Source: Maricaulis sp. (lineage in GTDB: Bacteria; Pseudomonadota; Alphaproteobacteria; Caulobacterales; Maricaulaceae). Taken from it: a stretch of 64,000 nt of DNA. Positions 50,480 to 58,480 of this stretch are shown here, piece by piece (within the stretch, counting starts at the first letter, position 1; each line of letters begins with the position of its first letter). The notes under the pieces were generated by a model. That model made no database searches and was not told the DNA's origin. It was given only the letters and a program-made list of their open reading frames with translations. The stretch is from contig NZ_JAEPNI010000002.1 of assembly GCF_017643475.1 (NCBI RefSeq), positions 186,001-250,000 on the forward strand. The letters run 5' to 3'. The position numbers and the translations under genes were made by a program.

Positions 50480-52219
50480 TCAGGGCGCCAGGTAAGCGAT
50501 GAGCAGGACCACCGCCAAGAGCGCACTGGTCCAGATCGCAAGGACACCACTCGGGATATCCCGGCTGAGCTGTCCGCCCGGGCTGAAGATTTCGAAGGCC
50601 TTGCCGCCCATGCGGGCCTGGGTCGCAGTGACGATATTGCCGACAGCCGCATTGAGGCGATCAATCATCTGCCAGCCCCAACGCGCCGTACCGTCCAGGA
50701 AACGACGATAGACCCAGTCAAAATCGATATTCACCGACCGCTTCTCCTCCGGATAGAGGTTGAACCTCACCAGGAGTGTGAAGGCGAACATGGCCGCCAA
50801 TAACAACTGCATCTGCCCGACAATGTGATCGAAGGTGTAAGGCTCGTAGTGCAGCGCCGCTTCCGGATACGGAACCAGCTCGTAGAGCACGCCGTAATTG
50901 ATACCCAGATAGACACACAGAAGCGCCGCCAGGCCCATAGCCATCAGCATGTTCACCGGCGCCTCGCGGACACGCAGTCCTCGATCATGGGCGAAGAAGG
51001 CGAAATACGGGATCTTGATACCGGAGTGTTCCAGGACACCTGCAGAGGCAAAGACCAGGACCAGCCAGACCAGGGTGTGGTGTTCCTGCGCGACCGCTGC
51101 CAGGGTCAGCGCCTTGGCGACAAAACCGGAGAACAGCGGGAATGCCGAGATCGAGGCCGCGCCGATGAGACAGAACACAGTCGTCGCCGGCATGGACTTG
51201 AACAACCCGCCCAGTTCCGAGCCCTTGACCGTGCCGACACGGTGCAGCACCGCGCCCATGCTCATGAACAGGAGCGCCTTGTAGATGATGTGCACAAAGG
51301 CGTGCGCCGCAGCACCATTGAGCGCCAGTTCGGTGCCGACACCGATACCAACGACCATGAAGCCGAGCTGGTTGTTGAGCGAATAGGACAGCACCTTGCG
51401 CAGATCATTCTCGACCACAGCAAAGAAGACCGGGAAGGCCGTCATCACGGCGCCGATATAGATCAGGATCTCGGTGCCTGCATATCCCCGCGCCAGGGCA
51501 TAGACCGCCAGCTTGGTGGTGAAGGCAGAGAGCACGACAGCGCCGGTGATCGTCGCCTTGGGATAGGCGTCCTGCAGCCAGTTGTGCAGGAAGGGGAAGG
51601 CGCATTTGATGCCAAAGGCGATGAAGATCAGGAAGCCGCCAACCGTGTCGATCGACAGACTGCCATCAAAGGCCCAGCTGCCGGTCTCGCTGGCACGGAT
51701 CACAGCGCCAGCCAGCAGCAGTACGCCGGACAGGATGTGGATGCCCAGATACCGCAGGCCAGCCTTGTAGGAGGCATTGTTGCGCGAACCCCAGATCAGG
51801 AAGACAGACGAGATCGCCGTCAGCTCCCAGAAGAAGAAGAGCGTCAGCAAGTCACCGGCAAACACAGCGCCCAGACCGGCACCGGAATAGATCAGCCCCA
51901 TGACATCGGCCAGGCGATCCTTCTCGTGCAGGCCGTAAAGCCCGTTGATAAAGGCGGCGATGATGAAGACCAGCGACCAGATGCGCGAAAGATTGTCGTA
52001 GCGGAAGGTCTCGAGCGTGAACCCGCCGAACTCGATCAGGCCATAGGTGCCCGTCGTGACCGGATTGAACCACAGCACCAGTGCGACGATGGGGGCCAGC
52101 AGCGCCAGCGCCTTGCGCACATGATTGTTCGAGATCAGCGCGGCAACGAGGCCCGCAATGATGACCGGCCAGGCCGGAGAGACATGCGCCAGGCTTTCAA
52201 TGTGGAAGGTCTCAATCAT
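50480..52219 (-). CDS. Mrp-type Na+/H+ antiporter, MnhD-like subunit (third copy, long)
   Basis: A 579 aa multi-helix proton-channel protein of the NuoL/M/N-MrpA/D superfamily. Family residues visible are the TM5 Glu in F-F-F-W-E-L-T and the TM7-type Lys in I-K-C-A-F-P-F-L-H-N-W-L. It is about 75 residues longer than the other two copies, with a C-terminal amphipathic stretch (F-D-W-V-Y-R-R-F). It is the last gene of the operon. The ATG at 52219 has GGAGGG upstream and overlaps the preceding gene by eight bases. Confidence 0.88.
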   Translation of the reverse strand: MIETFHIESLAHVSPAWPVIIAGLVAALISNNHVRKALALLAPIVALVLWFNPVTTGTYGLIEFGGFTLETFRYDNLSRIWSLVFIIAAFINGLYGLHEKDRLADVMGLIYSGAGLGAVFAGDLLTLFFFWELTAISSVFLIWGSRNNASYKAGLRYLGIHILSGVLLLAGAVIRASETGSWAFDGSLSIDTVGGFLIFIAFGIKCAFPFLHNWLQDAYPKATITGAVVLSAFTTKLAVYALARGYAGTEILIYIGAVMTAFPVFFAVVENDLRKVLSYSLNNQLGFMVVGIGVGTELALNGAAAHAFVHIIYKALLFMSMGAVLHRVGTVKGSELGGLFKSMPATTVFCLIGAASISAFPLFSGFVAKALTLAAVAQEHHTLVWLVLVFASAGVLEHSGIKIPYFAFFAHDRGLRVREAPVNMLMAMGLAALLCVYLGINYGVLYELVPYPEAALHYEPYTFDHIVGQMQLLLAAMFAFTLLVRFNLYPEEKRSVNIDFDWVYRRFLDGTARWGWQMIDRLNAAVGNIVTATQARMGGKAFEIFSPGGQLSRDIPSGVLAIWTSALLAVVLLIAYLAP

Positions 52220-52520
52220 TGTCACCCTCCTCGTCCCAGTAGTTTTCCTCGCGACCAAGCACGCCGCGGATGACGATCCAGCCGATCATCACGGCCAGGA
52301 CAAAGGCACCGAAACCCCACATGGCGTAAAAACCGGTGATCTCGGCGAGGTGCACATATTCATGACGCGGATGGAAAACATCCGCTGCAACAAAGGCCAC
52401 AGTCAGGATTCCGAAGATCCAAAACATGGAGGACTTCAGCCATTTGGCGTCCAGCCACAGGAAGGGACGCGCCAACGGGTGTATCAGCTCGTCGTTTTTC
52501 TTGTTGTCGTCACTCATCAC
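52212..52520 (-). CDS. Small membrane protein of the Mrp operon
   Basis: A 102 aa protein with two hydrophobic helices (about residues 30-50 and 63-87), a charged N-terminus with conserved-looking P-F-L-W-L-D-A-K-W-L, and an acidic C-terminus. I do not know the family. Its overlaps (four bases with the MnhD2 gene, eight with the MnhD3 gene) show that it belongs to the complex or its assembly. Confidence 0.75.
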   Translation of the reverse strand: MMSDDNKKNDELIHPLARPFLWLDAKWLKSSMFWIFGILTVAFVAADVFHPRHEYVHLAEITGFYAMWGFGAFVLAVMIGWIVIRGVLGREENYWDEEGDND

Positions 52521-53992
52521 AGAGCTCCTGCGCTGGCCAGCGGCATGAAGACGGGTTCCAGATAATCCCGGATCGGCCCGATCAGGAAGAAGAGCACGAT
52601 CACGCCCGCAGCGGTGATGACCGGCGGGAGGATGACCAGGGCCGGCGGCTGTTTCTTCAGCTTGGCTTCGTCAGCCGGAGCAAAGAAGCCCCGCGCCGAG
52701 AGCGGCAGAAGATAGGCCACATTGAGAATGGAAGATGCGACCAGGGCCACGATCATGATCGCCTGCCCGGCATCCCAGGCGCCCTGCATCAGGAAGAGCT
52801 TGGGCCAGGACCCACCCAGCGGTGGCAGACCGATGATCGACAGCGCACCGACCGTATAGGCGCCAAACAGCCAGGGCATGTACTTGCCCAGACCGCGCAT
52901 TTGCGAGATCTCGGTTTTCTTGGTCGCGGTATAGATCGCACCGGCGCTCATGAAGAGCGTGATCTTGCCCCAGGCGTGCATGATGATCTGCAGCGCAGCG
53001 CCCAGCATCGCCAGCGGCGAGGCCAGCATCACACCCAGCGTCACATAGGAGAGCTGGGAGACAGTGGAAAAGGCCAGGCGCGCCTTGAGATTATCCTTGG
53101 TGATGGCGACCACGGAGGCCAGCACGATTGAAATCGCGGCGATCCAGGCCAGCGGCTCCGAGCTCGGCGCGGCCGCGATCAGCGTCGGTCCGAAGATATA
53201 AGTGCCCACCTTGAGGATGGAGAAAACGCCGGCCTTCACAACCGCCACAGCGTGCAGGAGTGCGGAGACCGGGGTCGGCGCGACCATGGCATTGGGCAGC
53301 CAGGGGTGCATCGGCATCAGCGCCGCCTTGCCGATACCAAAGGCAAACATGATCAGGAGGATGCCGGCGATCATCGGCTGGACGTCATTGAGCGCCAGCA
53401 GGCCACCGGCGACGAAGTCGGTAGAGCCTGCCAGGAAATGCGTCGCGATGACGGCCGGAAGGAAAAGACCGATCGAGGTGCCCATCAGAATGGTCAGGTA
53501 GATCTTGCCGCCACGCTTGGCGTTTTCATCGCCCTTGTGCGTGACCAGCGGATAGGTCGACAGCGACAGCACCTCATAGAAGAGGAACATGGTCAAGAGG
53601 TTGCCAGACAGGGCAACCCCCATGGCCGAGGCGATGGCGATACAGAAACAGACATAGAAACGCGTCTGGTTCTTCTCGTTATTGCCGCGCATATAGCCGA
53701 TGGAATAAAGCGAGTTGACGATCCACAGACCGGAGGCCACAGCCGCGAAGATCGCGCCCAGCGGTTCCAGCTTGAAGGTCAGCTGCAGGCCCGGCGCGAT
53801 ATTGGCCAGGACCAGGGTCGGTTCGCTCGGAGCAATCTCGACCAGGTAGGCGACATTGATCGCCAGCAGCACGGCCGAGACCAGGGTCGCACCCTCGCGC
53901 AGATTGGGTTTATTGCCCAGCAGCGCCACGAAGACACCGCCAACGGCCGGAATGGTCAGGGCCAGGGCGAGAGAGAGTTCAGCAGACCACAT
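52517..53992 (-). CDS. Mrp-type antiporter MnhD-like subunit (second copy)
   Basis: A 491 aa proton-translocating membrane subunit. The TM5 Glu is in F-L-F-Y-E-V-L-S-L, a Lys is in I-G-K-A-A-L-M-P-M-H-P-W-L-P-N, and P-V-S-A-L-L-H-A follows, all typical of the family. About 14 helices span the length. It starts three bases after the stop of the first MnhD gene. Confidence 0.9.
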   Translation of the reverse strand: MWSAELSLALALTIPAVGGVFVALLGNKPNLREGATLVSAVLLAINVAYLVEIAPSEPTLVLANIAPGLQLTFKLEPLGAIFAAVASGLWIVNSLYSIGYMRGNNEKNQTRFYVCFCIAIASAMGVALSGNLLTMFLFYEVLSLSTYPLVTHKGDENAKRGGKIYLTILMGTSIGLFLPAVIATHFLAGSTDFVAGGLLALNDVQPMIAGILLIMFAFGIGKAALMPMHPWLPNAMVAPTPVSALLHAVAVVKAGVFSILKVGTYIFGPTLIAAAPSSEPLAWIAAISIVLASVVAITKDNLKARLAFSTVSQLSYVTLGVMLASPLAMLGAALQIIMHAWGKITLFMSAGAIYTATKKTEISQMRGLGKYMPWLFGAYTVGALSIIGLPPLGGSWPKLFLMQGAWDAGQAIMIVALVASSILNVAYLLPLSARGFFAPADEAKLKKQPPALVILPPVITAAGVIVLFFLIGPIRDYLEPVFMPLASAGAL

Positions 53993-53995
53993 GGC

Positions 53996-55519
53996 TTAAT
54001 GCCCTCCCGTCACGGCGTTCGCCGCAGCCTCGGCCAGACCGACCAGAACATCGGCGTGGAAGAAGAAATACAGATTGGCAAAGGCCAGGATGCCCATCGG
54101 CACCAGCACCATGTAAGGCGCATGACGCGCGGCGGGCTTGGCACCGTGATGTTCTGGCGGGCTTTCCATCCAGATCGCCGAGAGCATGCGAGCCACATAG
54201 GCCAGCGCCATCAGCGAGGAGATGATCAGGGCGGCCACCGCCCACCACCAGCCGCGCTCCAGCGCTGCGGTGATGAGATACCATTTCGAGGTAAAGCCGA
54301 TCGTCAGCGGCACACCGACCAGCGACAGGCCGGCAATGGTGAACGCCCCTGCCGAGGCCGGCATGGTGCGGCCAAGACCGTTGAGGTCACGGATCTGACG
54401 GACGCCGAAATGCAGCGCAAACGCGCCGAGCGCCATGAACAGCGCGCCCTTCATGATGGCGTGATTGATCAGGTGCAGGATACCGGCCGACAGGCCTGCC
54501 GCCGTCCCCATGCCCAGACCCAGCATCATGTAGCCCACCTGGGCAACAGAGGAATAGGCGAGCAGACGCCGCGCATCGGTCTGGAAGATCGCCTGGCTGG
54601 ACGCCACCATCATGGCGATGACGCCAACGGCTGCGAAGACCCAGGTGAAGGAGAGTTCGACAAAGGCCACATCGGGATGGAAGACGGAAAAGAGGAAACG
54701 GATCAGGGCGTAGAAGGCGACCTTGGTCGCTGTCGACGCCAGGAAGGCCGTCACGAAATTCGGTGCGAACGCATAGGCATTGGGCAGCCAGACATGCAGC
54801 GGGAACATCGCGGCCTTCAGGCCCAGCCCGACCACGATGAAGGCAAAGGCCGCCTGGGTGACCCGGTTATGCCCCTGCTCCTGCAGGATCTGGCCGATAT
54901 CGGCCATGTTGAGCGAACCGGTCGCCATGTAGAGGAAACCGACGCCGATCACGAAGAAGGTCGCGCCGATCGTGCCCAGGATGAGGTAGTTGTAGGACGC
55001 GGTCAGGGCCCGGCGATCCTTGCCGGCGCCCATGGCGATAATCGTGTAAGTCGAGATCGAGGAGATCTCGAGAAAGACGAAGACGTTGAACGCATCGCCT
55101 GTAATCGTCACACCGAGCAGACCCGCCAGCGCCACCAGGAAGGCGGAGTAGAAGAGCGCCTGCTTGCCCTCTTCGATCTCGTCACCCACGCTGGGCAGGG
55201 CAAAGATCACACAGAGCAGTCCGACAACACCGACAAGGGCAAGGACGACGGCGTTGAGCGCATCAACACGCAGCTCGATGCCATAGGGCGGCTCCCAGCC
55301 CCCCATGTGATAGCTGATCAGCCCGTCGCTCAGCACCAGGCCAAGGACGACAAGCGAGAAGAAAGCCACCAGCGAGGCTGTGACCATGGCAACGATCCAG
55401 CCGAGACGGCCGTTTGGCATCAGCGCTGCGACAGCCGCGGCGACGAGCGGGATGACAATCACCAGCGCCGGAGCGTGGTGGGCCAGTCCGGAAGGAAGAA
55501 GATTGACCAGAAAATCCAT
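53996..55519 (-). CDS. mnhD: Mrp-type antiporter MnhD subunit (first copy)
   Basis: A 507 aa membrane protein with the classical MnhD/MrpD motifs: F-V-F-L-E-I-S-S-I-S (TM5 Glu) and G-L-K-A-A-M-F-P-L-H-V-W-L-P-N-A-Y (Lys). It follows MnhC directly, the canonical position, and its ATG overlaps the MnhC stop by one base (TAATG). Of the three D-like genes this one is the best MnhD candidate. Confidence 0.92.
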   Translation of the reverse strand: MDFLVNLLPSGLAHHAPALVIVIPLVAAAVAALMPNGRLGWIVAMVTASLVAFFSLVVLGLVLSDGLISYHMGGWEPPYGIELRVDALNAVVLALVGVVGLLCVIFALPSVGDEIEEGKQALFYSAFLVALAGLLGVTITGDAFNVFVFLEISSISTYTIIAMGAGKDRRALTASYNYLILGTIGATFFVIGVGFLYMATGSLNMADIGQILQEQGHNRVTQAAFAFIVVGLGLKAAMFPLHVWLPNAYAFAPNFVTAFLASTATKVAFYALIRFLFSVFHPDVAFVELSFTWVFAAVGVIAMMVASSQAIFQTDARRLLAYSSVAQVGYMMLGLGMGTAAGLSAGILHLINHAIMKGALFMALGAFALHFGVRQIRDLNGLGRTMPASAGAFTIAGLSLVGVPLTIGFTSKWYLITAALERGWWWAVAALIISSLMALAYVARMLSAIWMESPPEHHGAKPAARHAPYMVLVPMGILAFANLYFFFHADVLVGLAEAAANAVTGGH

Positions 55520-56091
55520 TATTCACTGCCCCCCGTCTCGCGGTTGTAGTCCGCGGCGTTGAGCCCATCATCTTCAATGGTTCCATAGGCTTCGCGGATC
55601 CGGACCACCAGGGCCAGGCCAACAGCCAGGGTCGCGACGCCGACGACGATCGCAGTCAGGATCAATACGTGCGGCAGCGGGTTGGAATAGAGCACTTCGC
55701 TGGCGTGATGCGCGGCATCAGCACCGGCGGCATAATCGGACGCGTGCTCGACAGCCTCAGTTGCGTGATCGCCGGCATGGGCGTCCGCAGCCGGTTCGGC
55801 GTGACTGTCCGCGGCAGCGTGGTCACCGCCTGCCTCGCCGTGCCCCGCAGCAGCGTAACCGGCACCGTGGGAGCCCTCCTCATCGCCGTGATGGGCGCCA
55901 TCGAGAATGGGCGGCTGGCCGCCAAACACCTTGCCGATGGTTATGTAGAGGAGGAAGACCGAGGTCTGGAACAGCGACAGGCCAACCAGTCGCTTGACCA
56001 GATTGCCGGTCGCGATGACCACATACAGGCCCGTCATCATCAGGATGATGATCGGGATATAGTTGAAACGTTCGAGGATGATATCGAGCAT
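55519..56091 (-). CDS. mnhC: MnhC subunit with histidine-rich loop insertion
   Basis: A 190 aa NuoK-like subunit. Three helices (about residues 10-30, 32-52, 138-163) match MnhC, including the family's N-P-L-P-H-V-L-I-L-T-A-I-V-V. Between helices 2 and 3 lies an unusual ~68-residue segment (about 65-132) with 11 His among Ala, Gly, Asp and Glu. Normal MnhC has only a short loop there. The ATG at 56091 is the canonical start, one base after the MnhB stop; the open frame to 56124 adds 11 unlikely residues. Confidence 0.9.
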   Translation of the reverse strand: MLDIILERFNYIPIIILMMTGLYVVIATGNLVKRLVGLSLFQTSVFLLYITIGKVFGGQPPILDGAHHGDEEGSHGAGYAAAGHGEAGGDHAAADSHAEPAADAHAGDHATEAVEHASDYAAGADAAHHASEVLYSNPLPHVLILTAIVVGVATLAVGLALVVRIREAYGTIEDDGLNAADYNRETGGSE

Positions 56092-56092
56092 T

Positions 56093-56551
56093 CTACCACT
56101 CCTCGTCCGGGATATCCGGCACACGTCCGGCGAAGGCGTAGAAAATCGCCAGCATGACCGAGGCGACCGTGGTCAGAACGCCCAGCTCGATCAGCAGGAT
56201 GCCGTAGTGCTGGCCGCTGTGGTGACCCTGGTCGGGATGCAGCGCGTCATAATCAAGGAAGTTCACCGCCTCGCCCGCGAACGGCAGAAAGAGCGTCGCC
56301 ACGCCCACACCGGCATAGATCAGAACGCCTGTTGCCGCGCCGATGCGCGCAACATTTGGCGGAACCGCCTTCTGGGCTTCTTCAATGCCGAAGATCAGGG
56401 CGTAGAGAATGACGGAAACAGCGATGATCACACCGGCCTGGAAACCGCCACCGGGACCATAATCACCGTGGAACTGAACATAAAAGCCGAACACGACGAT
56501 CATCGGGATCAGCAGTTTGGAAACAACGCGAAGGATCAGGTGCGGGTTCAT
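56093..56551 (-). CDS. mnhB: MnhB-type antiporter subunit
   Basis: A 152 aa MnhB (MbhF-like) protein with four helices and the signature F-H-G-D-Y-G-P-G-G-G-F-Q-A-G (about residues 27-40). A loop with H-P-D-Q-G-H-H-S-G-Q-H-Y adds several His. It overlaps the DUF4040 gene by four bases. Confidence 0.93.
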   Translation of the reverse strand: MNPHLILRVVSKLLIPMIVVFGFYVQFHGDYGPGGGFQAGVIIAVSVILYALIFGIEEAQKAVPPNVARIGAATGVLIYAGVGVATLFLPFAGEAVNFLDYDALHPDQGHHSGQHYGILLIELGVLTTVASVMLAIFYAFAGRVPDIPDEEW

Positions 56552-57114
56552 GACTTGCCCTCCCCCTTCTTGCGGCCATTGCCGAAGCCCAGCAGAAGGA
56601 TAACGCCCAGCGCGGCGGTGAAGATCACCACCACCTCGCCGAAGGTGTCATAACCCCGATAGCTGGCCAGGACGGCCGTGACCACGTTGGGCACCGAGAT
56701 CTCGTTCGGCGTACGGGTCATGTATTCCATGCCCACGCCCGCATTGGCCGGAGAGTGCGCATCGCCATAAACCGGCATGTCCGGAATGGCGAAGAAGAGC
56801 GCCAGTCCTGCCACGGCAACAACCGCAAAGGCGGCCCAGTGGCGACCAGCGCCGGCCGGCTCGGCCTCGCGCGCGGTCAACAGCATCGCGCCCAGCATCA
56901 GAACGGTTGAGATACCTGCGCCGACGGCAGCCTCGGTAAAGGCGACATCGACCGCGTCCAGGGACACGAACCAGGCCGCGGACAGAAGTGAATACACCCC
57001 GGTCAGCATGACGACCGCGAACAGGTTGCGCAGGCGGACAATGGCAAAACCGACGGCCAGCAACATGGCAATCAGCGTGTAGTCCAGGAATTGAGTGAGA
57101 TCAGCACCGGTCAC
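56548..57114 (-). CDS. DUF4040 (MbhD/E-like) antiporter subunit
   Basis: A 188 aa protein equivalent to the C-terminal part of MnhA/MrpA. The first half is MbhD-like (R-N-L-F-A-V-V-M-L-T-G-V-Y-S and A-F-T-E-A-A-V-G-A-G-I-S-T), and the second half is MbhE-like (Y-R-G-Y-D-T-F-G-E-V-V-V-I-F). In most Mrp systems these are fused to the NuoL-like part of MnhA; here they stand alone. It lies between mnhG and mnhB. Confidence 0.9.
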   Translation of the reverse strand: MTGADLTQFLDYTLIAMLLAVGFAIVRLRNLFAVVMLTGVYSLLSAAWFVSLDAVDVAFTEAAVGAGISTVLMLGAMLLTAREAEPAGAGRHWAAFAVVAVAGLALFFAIPDMPVYGDAHSPANAGVGMEYMTRTPNEISVPNVVTAVLASYRGYDTFGEVVVIFTAALGVILLLGFGNGRKKGEGKS

Positions 57115-57482
57115 GACGCGCTCTCCTCTTTCACGGCATCACGGGGATGCTCCGGCTTGAACTTGGACAGGTCCGGCTTCTGGCCGGCCCGGTGGGCGGC
57201 ATTTGCAACCGCATGCGTCGCTGTCGGACTGGTCAGGAAGAGCAGCAGGCCGACAAGCGCCAGCTTGGCCATGGTCTGCCAGTCACCGGCCTGCAGGATC
57301 AGGCCGAGAATGATCAGCTCGGCGCCCAGCGTGTCGGTGACACCGGCCGCGTGCATGCGCGTGTAGAAATCCGGCAGGCGGATGACACCAATGGCGCCGG
57401 CCAGAACGAGCATAAGACCGAGGGTCATGGAACCCACAGCGATGGCGAACAGGGCGTGTTGTCCGAATTCAACCAGGGTCAT
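57111..57482 (-). CDS. mnhG: MnhG antiporter subunit
   Basis: A 123 aa protein with three helices and the MnhG motif I-G-V-I-R-L-P-D-F-Y-T-R-M-H-A-A-G (about residues 31-47). It overlaps neighbours by four bases each. The C-terminal tail is longer and more charged than needed. Confidence 0.93.
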   Translation of the reverse strand: MTLVEFGQHALFAIAVGSMTLGLMLVLAGAIGVIRLPDFYTRMHAAGVTDTLGAELIILGLILQAGDWQTMAKLALVGLLLFLTSPTATHAVANAAHRAGQKPDLSKFKPEHPRDAVKEESAS

Positions 57483-57796
57483 TCGTCGAAATCCCCGTCC
57501 ACGGCCTTGCGCAGCGACATGCGCGCCAGGGCGATCTCGAGCGAGCGATAGCGGAAGAATTTCAGGATCGCGATCGTCGCCACAAAATTGATCAACGCAT
57601 AGAGCAGCGCGATATCGATGGCGTCCTGGCGTCCGGCAATCGCAGAGAAGACCAGCAGGAAAAGCACCGTCTTGGTACCAAAGGAATTGGCGGCCAGGAC
57701 GCGGTCATACAATGTCGGCCCGGCAAACAGGCGAGCGAGCATGATCGCCATCGCACCGGCCATACCCAACGCGATAACAAAGTTCACAAGATCCAT
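57479..57796 (-). CDS. mnhF: MnhF antiporter subunit
   Basis: A 105 aa three-helix protein with the MnhF motif R-L-F-A-G-P-T-L-Y-D-R-V-L-A-A-N (about 22-37), essential in characterised Mrp systems. Its start shares one base with the mnhE stop. Confidence 0.93.
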   Translation of the reverse strand: MDLVNFVIALGMAGAMAIMLARLFAGPTLYDRVLAANSFGTKTVLFLLVFSAIAGRQDAIDIALLYALINFVATIAILKFFRYRSLEIALARMSLRKAVDGDFDE

Positions 57797-58299
57797 TATT
57801 CAGCCTCCCGGCGTCCGTCCGACGCTTCATCCGTACGGGCTGCCATTTCGGCAAAGCCTTCCGGAGCGGTGAAGGAATTGTCCAGCGCGTGCACGAGGAA
57901 GCCATCCTCCTCCACATCCACCGTCACCGTTCCCGGTGTCAGCGTGATGGAATTGGCGAACACACATCGCGCCAGGCCCGTGCGCAGATCGACCGGCACG
58001 CGAATCAGGCGCGGCTCAACTTCGATCTCGGGTTTCATGATCAGCTTCACAACAGCCAGATTGGCCGCCACGATTTCCCGGCCAAGCCAACCCCAATACC
58101 CGAATAGGGCAAAGGCGGGCTTCAGGGGCACCGTCTCGCGATCAAGAATACGCATGCGAACAGTCAGATAGACTGCACCCGCAATGCTCAATACGGACAT
58201 GACCAGCAGGACCTTGTGGTCGCCGGACAGGGTGTAGGAACCGGATAAAACTAGCCAAAGCACCACCAGGACGGCGGTGAGGCCGACACCATAAGCCAT
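57796..58299 (-). CDS. mnhE: MnhE antiporter subunit
   Basis: A 167 aa protein with N-terminal helices and a cytoplasmic domain containing C-V-F-A-N-S-I-T-L-T-P-G-T-V-T-V-D-V, the hallmark of MnhE. It is the first gene of the ten-gene operon. GGGGAG lies six bases before the ATG, and TAACG-type direct repeats stand immediately upstream. Confidence 0.92.
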   Translation of the reverse strand: MAYGVGLTAVLVVLWLVLSGSYTLSGDHKVLLVMSVLSIAGAVYLTVRMRILDRETVPLKPAFALFGYWGWLGREIVAANLAVVKLIMKPEIEVEPRLIRVPVDLRTGLARCVFANSITLTPGTVTVDVEEDGFLVHALDNSFTAPEGFAEMAARTDEASDGRREAE

Positions 58300-58316
58300 G
58301 GAATCTCCCCGCGCGT

Positions 58317-58341
58317 TAACGCTCAGTAACGGTTATTAGCG
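58317..58341 (-). promoter_or_regulatory. Three direct repeats (10-bp period) before the Mrp operon
   Basis: TAACG (58317-58321), TAACG (58327-58331) and TAGCG (58337-58341) repeat every 10 bases, within 45 bases upstream of mnhE. A helical-phase repeat next to a start is a plausible binding site for a regulator. The rest of the gap (58342-58480) shows nothing clear. Confidence 0.4.
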
Positions 58342-58480
58342 ATCAGGAATTGGCTTGGCCAGACAAACCGTCAGGATTTCGCACACCTACCCACACTGTA
58401 TCAGGCAAATGTGATCGGCAGGGTTGGCAAACTGCGCGCTTTCAGGGATTCCCAGCGCCAAAACCCCAACTTTTCGCGGG

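Noticed and set aside
50825..52273. 482 aa plus-strand open frame opposite the third MnhD gene
   Set aside because: Composition is typical of antisense to hydrophobic coding; no domain and no ribosome binding site.
53252..55549. 765 aa plus-strand open frame antisense to two MnhD genes
   Set aside because: It is rich in Arg, Gln, Gly, His and Asp with no domain pattern, and lies opposite clear membrane-protein genes; a GC-rich shadow.
58317..58330. CtrA-like TTAC/TTAA pair in the mnhE leader (minus strand)
   Set aside because: Spacing is six bases instead of the seven of the CtrA consensus; treated as part of the direct repeats instead.
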